49,424 bases of DNA from an uncultured Collinsella sp. Lineage in GTDB: Bacteria; Actinomycetota; Coriobacteriia; Coriobacteriales; Coriobacteriaceae. Location: contig UQXA01000013.1 in the NCBI GenBank assembly GCA_900544865.1, positions 1 to 49,424 on the forward strand, written 5' to 3'. The notes beneath the pieces are model-generated. The model did not search any database and was not told the origin of the DNA. It saw nothing but the letters and a program-made list of their open reading frames with translations. This document shows positions 16,350 through 24,759 of the stretch, piece after piece (the stretch's first letter is position 1; every line of letters starts with the position of its first letter). Both the position numbers and the translations under genes were made by a program.

Positions 16350-18908
16350 CTATTTGCCCTTGGGCTTGCTGGCGTAGAACTTCTTCTTTTTGGGCTTGCC
16401 TGAGCAGGCAGGCTTGTCGTCGCAGTGCGGTCCTCGGTCACCGGTCTGCGCGCGCGCGGGCGCCGTTGCGCGAGGCTTGCGCGCCTCGGGGTTGCGCAGC
16501 TCCTCGGTTCGCTCGGCAATCTCCTCGGCGCTAAAGCCGACTTCGGCCATGGCGTCCTCGATGGGCAGGCGGCGCACGATATAGCAGTGGTGTACCTTCT
16601 GATTGCGCGCGAAGTCCTCGGGGATGGTCTGTGCCGTAATGTCCTGTAGCACCACGCCCGCGCGTGCGAGCTTGCGCGTTTCGGGGCGGAAGCCGCGCAG
16701 GTTGCAGCTAAAGATGGCATGGCCGCCCTGCGCGAGCAGGCGCGATACGCCGGCCAAAAGCTCGACATGGTCGCGCTGAACATCCCAGGTGCGACGGCCC
16801 ATCTTGGACGAGTTCGAGAACGTGGGCGAGTCGACAAAGATCAAGTCCCAGCGGTTGCGCGTCTGGCGCTGGTCGCGAATCCAGGCGAGCACGTCATCGC
16901 GCACAAAGTGATGCTGCGGTCCCACAAAGCCGTTCTGACGCATATTGCGCTCGGCCCAGTCCAGGTAGGTGTTGGAAAGGTCGACCGTCACAGTTTCTTC
17001 GACGCCGCCGTCTGCCGCATAGCAGGTGGCGGTGCCGGTATAGGCGAACAGATTGAGGAAGCGGCGTGCCTGTTTGGCGTGCTCGCGCACCAGGTTGCGG
17101 GTGACGCGGTGATCCAAGAAGATGCCCACATCCAAATAGTCGTCAAAGTTGACGGCAAAGGTGAGTCCGCCCTCTTCGATGAGCGGCAGGCGACGGCGCG
17201 CGATGTTGGCGCGCTCGCCCGATGCGCCCTTGCCAGCGCCCTGCTTGCCGTACTGCGAGCCGCCGCGCGAACGCATGCGGGCCTTGGCGTGCACGTGCTC
17301 GGCCGGAACATCCAGGATACGCGGCGCGATGGCCAAGATGTCGAGCATGCGGGCCTGGGCTAGCGCGGGATTGATGGTCTTAGGCGCGGCGTACTCGGCG
17401 ATGACGAGCCAGCGGCCCGGCGTCTGCGGGCAGCCCTCGTACAGGTCAATGGCGGCGGAGTAGTCGGGCAGGTCGGCATCGTAGACGCGGTAGCAGCTCA
17501 CGCCCTCGCGCTTTGCCCACTTGCGACGCAGGCGTGCGTTCTTGCGCAGGCGGTTGGCGAACTGCTCGGACTCGGGGATGAGCACGGGCAGCGGCTTGCC
17601 GTCGCCCAGGTCGAGCGTGGCAGCAGGTTCGGGCATGGGGGTGTTGGCGGCTTCGTCTTGAGCGTCTGCGGTCTGCTCCTCGGCATCTGCGCTGGTCGCA
17701 GCTTCAAATGCCGCGGCGGCGTGGTCGAACGAGGGCCAAACCTCAATAGCCGCCTCCTCGTTATTGGGCATGACGGCGATGGAGCGCGCGGGCTCGGCAT
17801 GGAGTGCGCGGGCCATAAGTCCGTCGCGGGTGAGCGCGGCGACCGGTGCCGAAGCGAGTTCGGGCGCGCGGCGCAGCTCGCCGACCAGCGTCATGGCGTC
17901 ATGCATGAGCGAAAGCGGGGTCTCGGTCGTATCCGCGACCACGGCGGCACCGGCGACGCTGCCCGCGTGGTCCAGTACGGTGGCGGACTTGGCGGCGCAA
18001 AAATCGACAAAGCGCTTGTAGCCGGCACACTTAACCATGCGCTCAGCGGTCTTGCGTGCAGCGGGGTCAACATCCACGGCAACGATGCGTGCCTGGCGCT
18101 CGCGTGCTGCCGCCTCGCGCTCGCGCGCTTCGGCGCGCAGCTGCTCCCACTGGGCGGCGTCGTGCAGCTGCCAACCCTCAAAGCCCCAGCGCTCGCGGGC
18201 GGCGTTCGGAGCGCGGTCGGTCAAAATATTCACGGCCTCCAGCAGCAGGCCGCCGCCGGCGCACGAGGCGTCGACCAGCGTGGGCAGGGCTTCGTTCTCG
18301 TAATCGTCGGCCGTGAGCTCGCGCTCGCACAGTGCGGCCCAGCCGACCTGCGCCAGCACCAAGGCGGCGTAGTCGGGGCGCAGCACATGAGCGCCCTCGC
18401 CGGCTCGGGTCGCGGCGGGCGGCAGGCGCTTGAACAGCGGGTCGCCCGAAAGGTCCAGGCTGATGCTCGCGCGGCGCTGACGCAGCGAAAGTAGTAGGTG
18501 AACATCGGGGTCGGCGGCATCGACGTCGGCGCGACGGCCCGTGGTTTCGGCCAGGCGGTCGCACAGCGCGTCCTTGGCGCGCAGGGCCGAGAAGCGCGTG
18601 TTGCGCAGCTGTTCGGTCACGCCGCGGGCGGTGATGGCGATGGTGGCGCCGGGGCGGATGATGGTCTCCCAGGCTATGTCGTAAACGCTGTCGTACAGCT
18701 CGTCGGCATCCTGCGCCTCAAAGCGTCCGAGTACCACGAACACACGGCTCGCCAGGCGTGACCACAGACAGGCGCGGTAGCCTTCTTCGAGCTCGCCCTC
18801 AAATGTAGCGCGGCCCTTCAGCCGGCGAACATGTGAAAGCCCGAGGCGTTTAAGCTCATCGGCGAGTGCGGACTCAAAGCCCTCGGGGCAGCTTGCGTAA
18901 AATTCCAT
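16350..18908 (-). CDS. rlmKL: 23S rRNA methyltransferase RlmKL with degenerate RlmL domain
   Basis: An 852-aa two-domain enzyme; the family makes m2G2445 (RlmL half) and m7G2069 (RlmK half) in 23S rRNA. Residues about 45-155 form the THUMP domain. The RlmL methyltransferase (about 165-400) is atypical: motif I reads VDASCAGGGLLLEAV near 211, where DPxCGSGT is usual, and the NPPY catalytic motif is replaced by ADTTETPLS near 321. The RlmK half (about 440-800) is well kept, with FANRLRKNARLRRKWAKREG, FLNLFAYTGTATCYAA (SAM site) and IFVDSPTFSNSSKM. The tail is Lys-rich. I infer that m7G methylation is retained and m2G methylation possibly lost. It is transcribed divergently from the HAD gene. 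Confidence 0.87.
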   Translation of the reverse strand: MEFYASCPEGFESALADELKRLGLSHVRRLKGRATFEGELEEGYRACLWSRLASRVFVVLGRFEAQDADELYDSVYDIAWETIIRPGATIAITARGVTEQLRNTRFSALRAKDALCDRLAETTGRRADVDAADPDVHLLLSLRQRRASISLDLSGDPLFKRLPPAATRAGEGAHVLRPDYAALVLAQVGWAALCERELTADDYENEALPTLVDASCAGGGLLLEAVNILTDRAPNAARERWGFEGWQLHDAAQWEQLRAEAREREAAARERQARIVAVDVDPAARKTAERMVKCAGYKRFVDFCAAKSATVLDHAGSVAGAAVVADTTETPLSLMHDAMTLVGELRRAPELASAPVAALTRDGLMARALHAEPARSIAVMPNNEEAAIEVWPSFDHAAAAFEAATSADAEEQTADAQDEAANTPMPEPAATLDLGDGKPLPVLIPESEQFANRLRKNARLRRKWAKREGVSCYRVYDADLPDYSAAIDLYEGCPQTPGRWLVIAEYAAPKTINPALAQARMLDILAIAPRILDVPAEHVHAKARMRSRGGSQYGKQGAGKGASGERANIARRRLPLIEEGGLTFAVNFDDYLDVGIFLDHRVTRNLVREHAKQARRFLNLFAYTGTATCYAADGGVEETVTVDLSNTYLDWAERNMRQNGFVGPQHHFVRDDVLAWIRDQRQTRNRWDLIFVDSPTFSNSSKMGRRTWDVQRDHVELLAGVSRLLAQGGHAIFSCNLRGFRPETRKLARAGVVLQDITAQTIPEDFARNQKVHHCYIVRRLPIEDAMAEVGFSAEEIAERTEELRNPEARKPRATAPARAQTGDRGPHCDDKPACSGKPKKKKFYASKPKGK

Positions 18909-18935
18909 GGGTGACCTCTCTGGTTGCGTCGCTCC

Positions 18936-18941
18936 ATTATA
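18936..18941 (-). promoter_or_regulatory. Candidate -10 box for rlmKL
   Basis: TATAAT on the minus strand, 27 nt before the start codon, in the 75-bp gap between divergent genes. It lies in a small palindrome (TCCAT-N6-ATGGA). No convincing -35 box was found. Confidence 0.35.
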
Positions 18942-18983
18942 TGATGGATACTTCGTTTACTCTCGCCCCCGAAAGGAACCCAT

Positions 18984-19811
18984 ATGATTGATGCGTGCCC
19001 CGATTCCGCCGTGCTCTTTTTTGACGTGGACGGCACGCTGACGTCGTTCGATCCCGACGATATGACCGATAAGGACTTCAATGCAGTCCATCCGTCGAAG
19101 GCTGTTGTCGATGCATTTGGTCGCCTGCGCAATGCGGGTCACCAGGCATTTATCTGCACGGGTCGTCCCTTGTGGCTGATTGCCGATGGCCTGCGCGCGC
19201 TGAACCCGGCGGGTGTCGTTGCCATGGCGGGAGCGACGCTCGAGGTCGAGGGCCGCGTGGTGCATGAGGACTGCTTTGACGAGGACGTTATCGAGGAGCT
19301 TGCGCGCCGTATGGCCGCGGCAGGGATTGAGGCCTTTTTCGAGACCAACGTTGCTACTTTTGCCCTGGAACCCGCGGGTGTTGAGCGGTCGTCTCTGATC
19401 GGCACTTCTGTGGTGCACAGCGACGAGGAAATGCGCGTCGACGGCCGTCTGCGCGTGGGCAAGGTGTGCATCGTCGCGAGCGACCTGGCTCGCGTAGCCA
19501 ACGATGATGGCTTTATCGATCGCGAGTTTGAGTTGTGCAACACCGGTGGTCAGAATCGCGAGCTGAGCCCCAAGGGCATCGACAAGGGCGTGGGCGTGGC
19601 GCGAGCGCTGGCGTATCTGGGCCGCGAGGGAAATGCGCGCACCTTTGGCTTTGGCGATTCGGGCAACGACTTGGGCATGCTCGCTGCCGTCGAGACGGCT
19701 GTCGCCATGGGCAACGCCATGCCCGAGGTCAAGGCGCTCGCCGACTACGTGACCGACGATGTCGCACACGACGGTACCGTCACCGCCATGCAGCATTTCG
19801 GCCTCATCTAA
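18984..19811 (+). CDS. Cof-type HAD hydrolase
   Basis: A 275-aa HAD-superfamily type IIB phosphatase. Motif I is FFDVDGTLTS (nucleophile and acid Asp near 14 and 16), motif II is FICTGRP, Lys of motif III lies in ELSPKGIDKGVGV, and motif IV is FGFGDSGNDLGML. The C2 cap lies between residues about 85 and 190. Such enzymes dephosphorylate sugar phosphates, FMN or similar small molecules. AAGGAA lies before the ATG. A transaldolase gene follows after 193 bp, so a sugar-phosphate role is plausible but unproven. Confidence 0.85.
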   Translation: MIDACPDSAVLFFDVDGTLTSFDPDDMTDKDFNAVHPSKAVVDAFGRLRNAGHQAFICTGRPLWLIADGLRALNPAGVVAMAGATLEVEGRVVHEDCFDEDVIEELARRMAAAGIEAFFETNVATFALEPAGVERSSLIGTSVVHSDEEMRVDGRLRVGKVCIVASDLARVANDDGFIDREFELCNTGGQNRELSPKGIDKGVGVARALAYLGREGNARTFGFGDSGNDLGMLAAVETAVAMGNAMPEVKALADYVTDDVAHDGTVTAMQHFGLI

Positions 19812-20004
19812 TGAATCCCGCGTTCTGAAGTTTGCTCAAACTGCGACTCTTTGCTTTTGCATGCTCAATCGATTTATCAATCCAAACACTGAGGTGTTTA
19901 TACCGTTCGCCGAGAAGATAAAAACCCGCAGCTCACGCCTTGATAAACATAGATAAAGTGTTTAGCAGTTCAACGCTCGCGTGCAAACGAAAGGAATCAG
20001 GCAG

Positions 20005-20709
20005 ATGGCAATCAAGGTGTTCGCTGACGGCGCAAACCTCGAGGGCATGCTCGACATGTACGAGAACGGCAACGTTCAGGGTTTCACGACCAACCCGTCC
20101 CTTATGAAGAAGGGCGGCGTGACGGATTACCGCGCGTTTGCCAAGGAGGTCCTGGCCCACATCACCGATGTGTCCGTCTCGTTTGAGGTCTTTGCCGATG
20201 ACGTCGAGACCATGGAGGTCGAGGCTCGCGAGATCGCTACCTGGGCCGAGAACGTCTACGTCAAGATTCCGTGCGTGACCACCAAGGGCGAGTCCACCGC
20301 CGAGCTGGTGCGCAAGCTTTCGGCCGACGGTATCAAGGTCAACGTCACCACCATCTTTACGCCTACGCAGGTCGACGAGATGGTCGAGGCCGTTGACGCC
20401 GAGACGCCGTCCATCATCTCGCTCTTTGCCGGCCGCATCGCCGACACCGGCGTCGACCCCATTCCGTTTATGACGGAGTCGGTCAAGAAGGCCGCCATCA
20501 AGCCCAACTGTGAGGTCCTGTGGGCGTCCACGCGCGAGCTCATCAACATTTACCAGGCAGAAGCCTGCGGTTGCCAGATCATTACGGTGCCCAACAGCAT
20601 CCTGGCCAAGCGCAAGAACATCGGTCGCGACCCGTACGAGGTCTCGCTCGACACCGTGCGCGGCTTTGCCAAGGATATCGCCGCTTTGGGCTTCCATATC
20701 CTGCCGTAG
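20005..20709 (+). CDS. Transaldolase / fructose-6-phosphate aldolase family protein
   Basis: A 234-aa TIM-barrel protein of the short transaldolase (TalC/FSA-like) family. FADGANLEGMLDM and GFTTNPSLMKKGG form the N-terminal strands; VYVKIPC near residue 85 carries the Schiff-base lysine; GIKVNVTTIFTPTQ, SIISLFAGRIADTG and VLWASTRELINIYQAEACGC follow in the expected order. It transfers dihydroxyacetone units between sugar phosphates in the non-oxidative pentose phosphate pathway, or acts as an aldolase. ATG 20005 is preferred (MAIKVFADGA), with AAAGGA upstream; an ORF extension to 19981 is unlikely. Confidence 0.87.
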   Translation: MAIKVFADGANLEGMLDMYENGNVQGFTTNPSLMKKGGVTDYRAFAKEVLAHITDVSVSFEVFADDVETMEVEAREIATWAENVYVKIPCVTTKGESTAELVRKLSADGIKVNVTTIFTPTQVDEMVEAVDAETPSIISLFAGRIADTGVDPIPFMTESVKKAAIKPNCEVLWASTRELINIYQAEACGCQIITVPNSILAKRKNIGRDPYEVSLDTVRGFAKDIAALGFHILP

Positions 20710-20739
20710 CGCGAACACTGACTACGCCGCGGGCTGCTC

Positions 20740-20863
20740 GCCCCGGCTTTCCTTTCCCTATCGCTCACGCGCTTCGCGGGGGTCGCGCTAGGCAAAGGAA
20801 AGGCCGGGGCTGCCGACACGAGCTTGCCAGCAAGTTGGCGCTTGGTTTCCATATCCTGCCGTG
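20740..20863. repeat. Hairpin repeat followed by a duplicate of the transaldolase 3' end
   Basis: GCCCCGGCTTTCCTTT (20740-20755) pairs with AAAGGAAAGGCCGGGGC (20794-20810), with one bulged base. Just after it, 20838-20863 repeats the last codons of the transaldolase gene (TTCCATATCCTGCCGT identical to 20692-20707, encoding FHILP), but without the stop. The hairpin thus sits between the genuine gene end and a degraded copy of that end. Confidence 0.65.
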
Positions 20864-20870
20864 GGCAAAG

Positions 20871-21074
20871 GTACCCCCGCCTGCGCCGTGCAAAATTGAG
20901 AGAATTCAGCAAGGTAAAGGCTTTTACCAGTTGGGTGAAGTACGGAACAGCCCCCGTTTTGGCTCTGACGACGCTAAAACGGGGGCTGTTTTTTGCTTTT
21001 TCGCCTCTGGGAGGCATCCAGAACAGCGGAATTTGCAGAATACTCGCGATTTTGCACGTCACTACAGGGGGTAC
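20871..21074. repeat. 204-bp palindromic element with GTACCCCC ends
   Basis: The 42-nt ends (20871-20912 and 21033-21074) are inverted copies matching at 32 positions, both starting GTACCCCC and sharing GTGCAAAAT. Nested inside are small hairpins (GGTAAA/TTTTACC; GCCTC/GAGGC) and a perfect 15-bp terminator-like stem. It resembles a non-autonomous mobile element (MITE) or a large structured repeat. It ends 16 bp from the tex stop codon. Confidence 0.65.
20946..20994 (+). terminator. Intrinsic terminator inside the palindromic element
   Basis: AACAGCCCCCGTTTT (20946-20960) pairs perfectly with 20976-20990 and is followed by TTTT. It would end transcription from the transaldolase side; the minus-strand side has no strong T run beyond the stem. 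Confidence 0.75.
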
Positions 21075-21089
21075 CCCTGCTTTGGCGGT

Positions 21090-23237
21090 TTACTTCCCCT
21101 GTACCATGGTGAGCGAGATCTTCTTGCGGTCGCGATCGACCTTTTCGACCCACACCTTGACCGTGTCACCGACGCGCACCACGTCGCTCGGGTGCTTGAC
21201 AAAGCGGTTGGCCAGCTTTGAGATATGCACGAGGCCGTCCTGGTGCACGCCCACGTCGACGAAGGCGCCAAAGTCCACAACGTTGCGCACCGTGCCCTTG
21301 AGTTCCATGCCGGGCTCCAGGTCATCGATGGAAAGCGCCGAGCGGCTAAAGACCACCTCGGGCGCGTCGTCTCGCGGGTCGCGGCCGGGCTTTTTGAGCC
21401 CGTTGACGATGTCGATGAGCGTGAGGGTGCCGCAGTCCAGGTCGCTTGCCAGCGCCGAGATACTGCCCAGGCGGCGCTCGATGTCGGGCACGCCGCCGCG
21501 GCTGAGTTCACTGGCCGCCACACCTGCGCGCTCCAGGACGGTTGTGGCCACCTCGTAGCTCTCAGGGTGGACGCTTGTCGCGTCGAGCGGGTTCTTACCG
21601 CCGCTGATGCGCAGGAAACCCGCGGCGTTGAGATATGCCTTGGGCCCCAACTTGGGGACCTTCTTGAGCTGGCGGCGATCGGTAAAGGCGCCGTTTTCCT
21701 CGCGGTAGGCCACGATATTCTTGGCCACGCTCGGCGTGATGCCCGACACGTAGCCCAGCAGGCTCGCACTCGCGGTGTTGACGTCGACGCCCACGCGGTT
21801 GACGACGTCCTCCACCACGTGGCCCAGGGTGCGTGAAAGCTCGGCCTGGTCAAGGTCGTGCTGGTACTGGCCAACGCCGATGGACTGGGGCGGAATCTTG
21901 ACGAGCTCTGCCAGCGGGTCTTGCAGGCGACGGCCCAGGCTCATGGCGCCACGCACGGTGACGTCCAGGTCGGGGTATTCCTGGCTGGCGAGCTCGGAGG
22001 CGGAGTACACCGACGCGCCGGCCTCGTTGACGATGGTGTATCGCAGCCCAGGCGCCTGCTCGGCGATGAACTCCGAGACGACTTCCTCGGTCTCACGGCT
22101 GGCGGTGCCGTTGCCGATGACGATGGTGTTGACGTCGTCCTTCTTGACGAGGCGGGCGAGCTCGCGCTTAGTGCCGGCGACGTCGTGGCGCGGTTTGGTG
22201 GGGTAGACCACGCCGTGGTCGAGCAGCTTGCCGGTCTCGTCCATGACGGCGACCTTGCAGCCGGTGCGGTAGCCCGGGTCGAGCGCGAGCACGCGGGCGC
22301 CTCGCACGGGGCGTGCCGAGAGCAGACCCTCGAGATTCTTGGCAAAGACGTTGATGGCCTCGGTCTGGGCGCGAACGGTGAGTTTGGCGCGGGCCTCGCG
22401 CTCCAGCGAGGGGGCCATGAGGCGCTTGTAGCCGTCGGCGATGGCGGCATCGAAGATGGGAGCAAACACGCCCTGACGGCGGGGCCAACGGCTGCCGAGG
22501 CGTGCCGTGGCGGCAGCGCCGTCGACGTTTACGCGCACGCGGAGCTTGCCCTCGCGTTCACCGCGGTCGATAGCCAGCACGCGGTGGTTGGGTATACGGC
22601 GCAGTGGCTCATCATAGCTGTAGTACGGCTCATAGGGGGTCTTTTCGGCGGGGTCGGTAGCCTCGACGACGATATCGGCGGTGTTTTGCGTAAAGGCGCG
22701 CAGGTCGGCGACGTTCTCCGGGTCCTCGGCTACCGTCTCGGCCACGATGTCGGCGGCGCCGGCGAGCGCCTTTTCGGGCGTGTCGAAGCCGGCCTCCTCA
22801 TTGACGTATGCTGCGGCGGCGTCGAGCGCACTGCCCTTGGCCGAGGCCTGCATGATGATCATGTTGGCGAGCGGCTCCAGGCCGGCCTCGCGGGCCTTCT
22901 GCGCGCGAGTCATGCGCTTTTTGCGGTAGGGCTTGTAGAGGTCCTCGACACGCTGGAGCTGCGTGGCCTCGCGAATTTGCTGTTCGAGCTCGGGCGTAAG
23001 TTTGCCCTGGGCGTCGATGAGCAGAATGACGTCCTCTTTGCGCTGTTCAAGATTGCGCAGGTAGGACAGGCGCTCGTCGAGTGTGCGCAGGGCGACGTCG
23101 TCCATTCCGCCTGTGGCTTCCTTGCGGTAGCGCGAGATAAAGGGGATGGTGTTGCCCTCGTCGATGAGCTTGACGGCTGCCTCGATGTTGGCGGCCTTAA
23201 GGTTGAGCTCGTGGGCGAGCTGGGCGATAAGATCCAT
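21090..23237 (-). CDS. tex: Tex-family S1 RNA-binding protein
   Basis: A 715-aa Tex protein, a nucleic-acid-binding factor of transcription accessory type. Order of domains: N-terminal helical region (IPFISRYRKEATGGMDDV, near residue 33, is family-typical), YqgF/RuvC-like domain (ALDPGYRTGCKVAVMD near 320), helix-hairpin-helix segment (GVGQYQHDL; VPKLGPKAYLNAAGFLRI near 535), and a C-terminal S1 domain (GTVRNVVDFGAFVDVGVHQDGLVHIS near 635). The start ATG 23237 has AAGGAG upstream; an open frame upstream has no site. It is a single-gene unit, and its leader region contains an interspersed repeat. Confidence 0.93.
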   Translation of the reverse strand: MDLIAQLAHELNLKAANIEAAVKLIDEGNTIPFISRYRKEATGGMDDVALRTLDERLSYLRNLEQRKEDVILLIDAQGKLTPELEQQIREATQLQRVEDLYKPYRKKRMTRAQKAREAGLEPLANMIIMQASAKGSALDAAAAYVNEEAGFDTPEKALAGAADIVAETVAEDPENVADLRAFTQNTADIVVEATDPAEKTPYEPYYSYDEPLRRIPNHRVLAIDRGEREGKLRVRVNVDGAAATARLGSRWPRRQGVFAPIFDAAIADGYKRLMAPSLEREARAKLTVRAQTEAINVFAKNLEGLLSARPVRGARVLALDPGYRTGCKVAVMDETGKLLDHGVVYPTKPRHDVAGTKRELARLVKKDDVNTIVIGNGTASRETEEVVSEFIAEQAPGLRYTIVNEAGASVYSASELASQEYPDLDVTVRGAMSLGRRLQDPLAELVKIPPQSIGVGQYQHDLDQAELSRTLGHVVEDVVNRVGVDVNTASASLLGYVSGITPSVAKNIVAYREENGAFTDRRQLKKVPKLGPKAYLNAAGFLRISGGKNPLDATSVHPESYEVATTVLERAGVAASELSRGGVPDIERRLGSISALASDLDCGTLTLIDIVNGLKKPGRDPRDDAPEVVFSRSALSIDDLEPGMELKGTVRNVVDFGAFVDVGVHQDGLVHISKLANRFVKHPSDVVRVGDTVKVWVEKVDRDRKKISLTMVQGK

Positions 23238-23318
23238 GGGACTCCTTGCGTTTAAGGTGCGTTTGCAGCACAGGGCTACCAAGGATACCACCCGTCTCAA
23301 AAGACTGTTTTGGGGCCG

Positions 23319-23480
23319 CGCCACGAAAGCGGCCTATCTACTACGTTTAACCCGTATGGGTCGACCATCCCCCGGTTTTCCGAAAATACGCAACCTGTCT
23401 ACCTGCGGTTTTTATTTCGCAAAATTCGGTATGGTTGAGGGTTGTCGGTTAAACGTAGTAGATAGGCCCATTTCGTGGCG
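23319..23480. repeat. Interspersed core repeat, copy A (complete)
   Basis: 34-bp arms (23319-23352 and 23447-23480; 32 of 34 match) contain TCTACTACGTTTAACC. They flank a core at 23361-23434 that aligns without gaps over 74 nt to 39344-39271 (opposite strand) and over 46 nt to 1138-1093. The core centre is TCTACCTGCGG and the core is itself a degenerate palindrome (ACCAT-N-CC ... CGG-N-ATGGT). No coding potential. Confidence 0.8.
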
Positions 23481-23545
23481 AACGAATCAGGCCGAGGTGC
23501 AAAATAGCCCCCCGCCCCAGAAAAATCGTCGGCTAGGTAGCAAAA

Positions 23546-23577
23546 TGCCCCGCGGGCAGGAGGCTGCTCGCGGGGCA
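23546..23577 (-). terminator. Terminator of the SDR-MFS-dehydrogenase operon
   Basis: TGCCCCGCG (23546-23554) pairs with CGCGGGGCA (23569-23577). Read on the minus strand the stem is followed by TTTTGC. It lies 73 bp beyond the dehydrogenase stop codon. Confidence 0.6.
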
Positions 23578-23649
23578 AAGAAGAGGGGCTTGTTGGTAGC
23601 GGGCCGAGGGGCTTGGCATGGGGTTTCTGCCGCGGTCGCTTTTAAGGCA

Positions 23650-24690
23650 TTACAGCTCGACGAGCTGGCCGGTCTCGGCGGCCTCCTTGATGGCGTTGAG
23701 AAGCGTGAGCGTCTTGACGTTATCGGCGGGGGTTACGACGGGCTCGACCTTGCGGCGGACAACCTTCACAAAGTGCTTGAGCTGCATCTTGTGCGGCAGT
23801 GCCGGGTCGACGGCCGGAATCTCCATCTGCAGCGGCTTGTGCCAGTTAGAGGCGCCGTCGTAGGAGAACTGGTGCAGGCGGGGCAGCGACAGGGCGCCCT
23901 TAGTGCCGCCGATAAAGTAGGCGTCGGCGTCGAAGGGGCGGTACTGCGGATCCTCGCGGGCGGTGGCCTCCCAGTTCCAGGGGCTGGCGGTGGCGTCGGA
24001 GATGGTCATGCTTGCGAGCGCGCCATCGGCAAAACGGACGTTGACCACGGCGGAGTCCTCGGTCTCAAAACCGCGGGCGGCGCTGGACTGCATACCCTGG
24101 ACGGCAACGGGCTCGCCCAGCAGGTAGCGGAGCAGGTCGACGTCGTGAACCAGGTTGACCAGGATCGGGCCGGCACCCTTCTTGCGGCGCCACTCGACAT
24201 CGAAATACTCGTCATTCTTATAGATCATGTAGTGGAAGCTCGACACGGTGAGCTTGCCCAGCTCGCCGGACTCGATGATCTCCTTGGCCTTGTTGACGAA
24301 GGGGTTGTGGCGACGGTGCTGACCCACGAGCACGGGCACGCCGGCGGTCTCGGCCTCGGCGGCAAAGGCCTGGGCATCCTCCAGGTCGTTGGAGATCGGC
24401 TTTTCGACCAGCGGCACGATGTTGCGCTTCACAGCCTCGCGGGCAACGCCCAGGTGTAGGTCGTTGGGGGTGGCGATAATGACGGCCTCGGGCTTGACCT
24501 CGTCCATCATCTGGGCGGGATCGGTGTAAAACGGCACGCCGGCGGCCTCTGCCGTGGCGCGGGCGCCCTCAAAGGCGTCGGCGATGGCGACGAGCTCGGC
24601 CTCGGGCTCCTCGGTGACAAAGCGGATGTGGTTGCGGCCCATGGCGCCGGCGCCGATAACGGCAATGCGGACGGGGTTGAGCTCAGACAT
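23650..24690 (-). CDS. Gfo/Idh/MocA-family NAD(P)-dependent dehydrogenase
   Basis: A 346-aa oxidoreductase. The Rossmann domain has RIAVIGAGAMGRNHI near residue 8 (GxGxxG) and ends with the family hallmark VEKPISND near 95. The C-terminal domain contains GPILVNLVHDVDLLRYLLGEP, with the conserved His-Asp pair near 180. Members oxidise or reduce sugars, inositols and related polyols. It is the last gene of an operon with an OFA-type transporter and an SDR dehydrogenase, so a two-step oxidation of an imported small substrate is the natural reading. The substrate is not evident. Confidence 0.85.
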   Translation of the reverse strand: MSELNPVRIAVIGAGAMGRNHIRFVTEEPEAELVAIADAFEGARATAEAAGVPFYTDPAQMMDEVKPEAVIIATPNDLHLGVAREAVKRNIVPLVEKPISNDLEDAQAFAAEAETAGVPVLVGQHRRHNPFVNKAKEIIESGELGKLTVSSFHYMIYKNDEYFDVEWRRKKGAGPILVNLVHDVDLLRYLLGEPVAVQGMQSSAARGFETEDSAVVNVRFADGALASMTISDATASPWNWEATAREDPQYRPFDADAYFIGGTKGALSLPRLHQFSYDGASNWHKPLQMEIPAVDPALPHKMQLKHFVKVVRRKVEPVVTPADNVKTLTLLNAIKEAAETGQLVEL

Positions 24691-24720
24691 TTCGACTCCT
24701 TAATACTGGTGACCGGTGGA

Positions 24721-24751
24721 ATGCGACAAGGGGACTGTCCCTTTGTCGCAT
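24721..24751. repeat. Palindrome of the TGTGACAAAGGGAC family, variant
   Basis: ATGCGACAAGGGGAC and GTCCCTTTGTCGCAT are 15-bp arms around a single T, with one mismatch. Both arms carry GCGAC where the other copies have GTGAC, a paired change that keeps the stem. It lies between the transporter and dehydrogenase genes. Confidence 0.8.
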
Positions 24752-24759
24752 CGGTAAAA

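Noticed and set aside
19829..19842. Terminator after the HAD gene (AGTTTG-CT-CAAACT)
   Set aside because: The stem is six base pairs with a two-base loop and no adjacent T run.
20550..21062. Small minus-strand protein over the palindromic element
   Set aside because: It runs antisense into the transaldolase gene and spans inverted repeats; there is no ribosome site, and the palindromes explain the sequence better.
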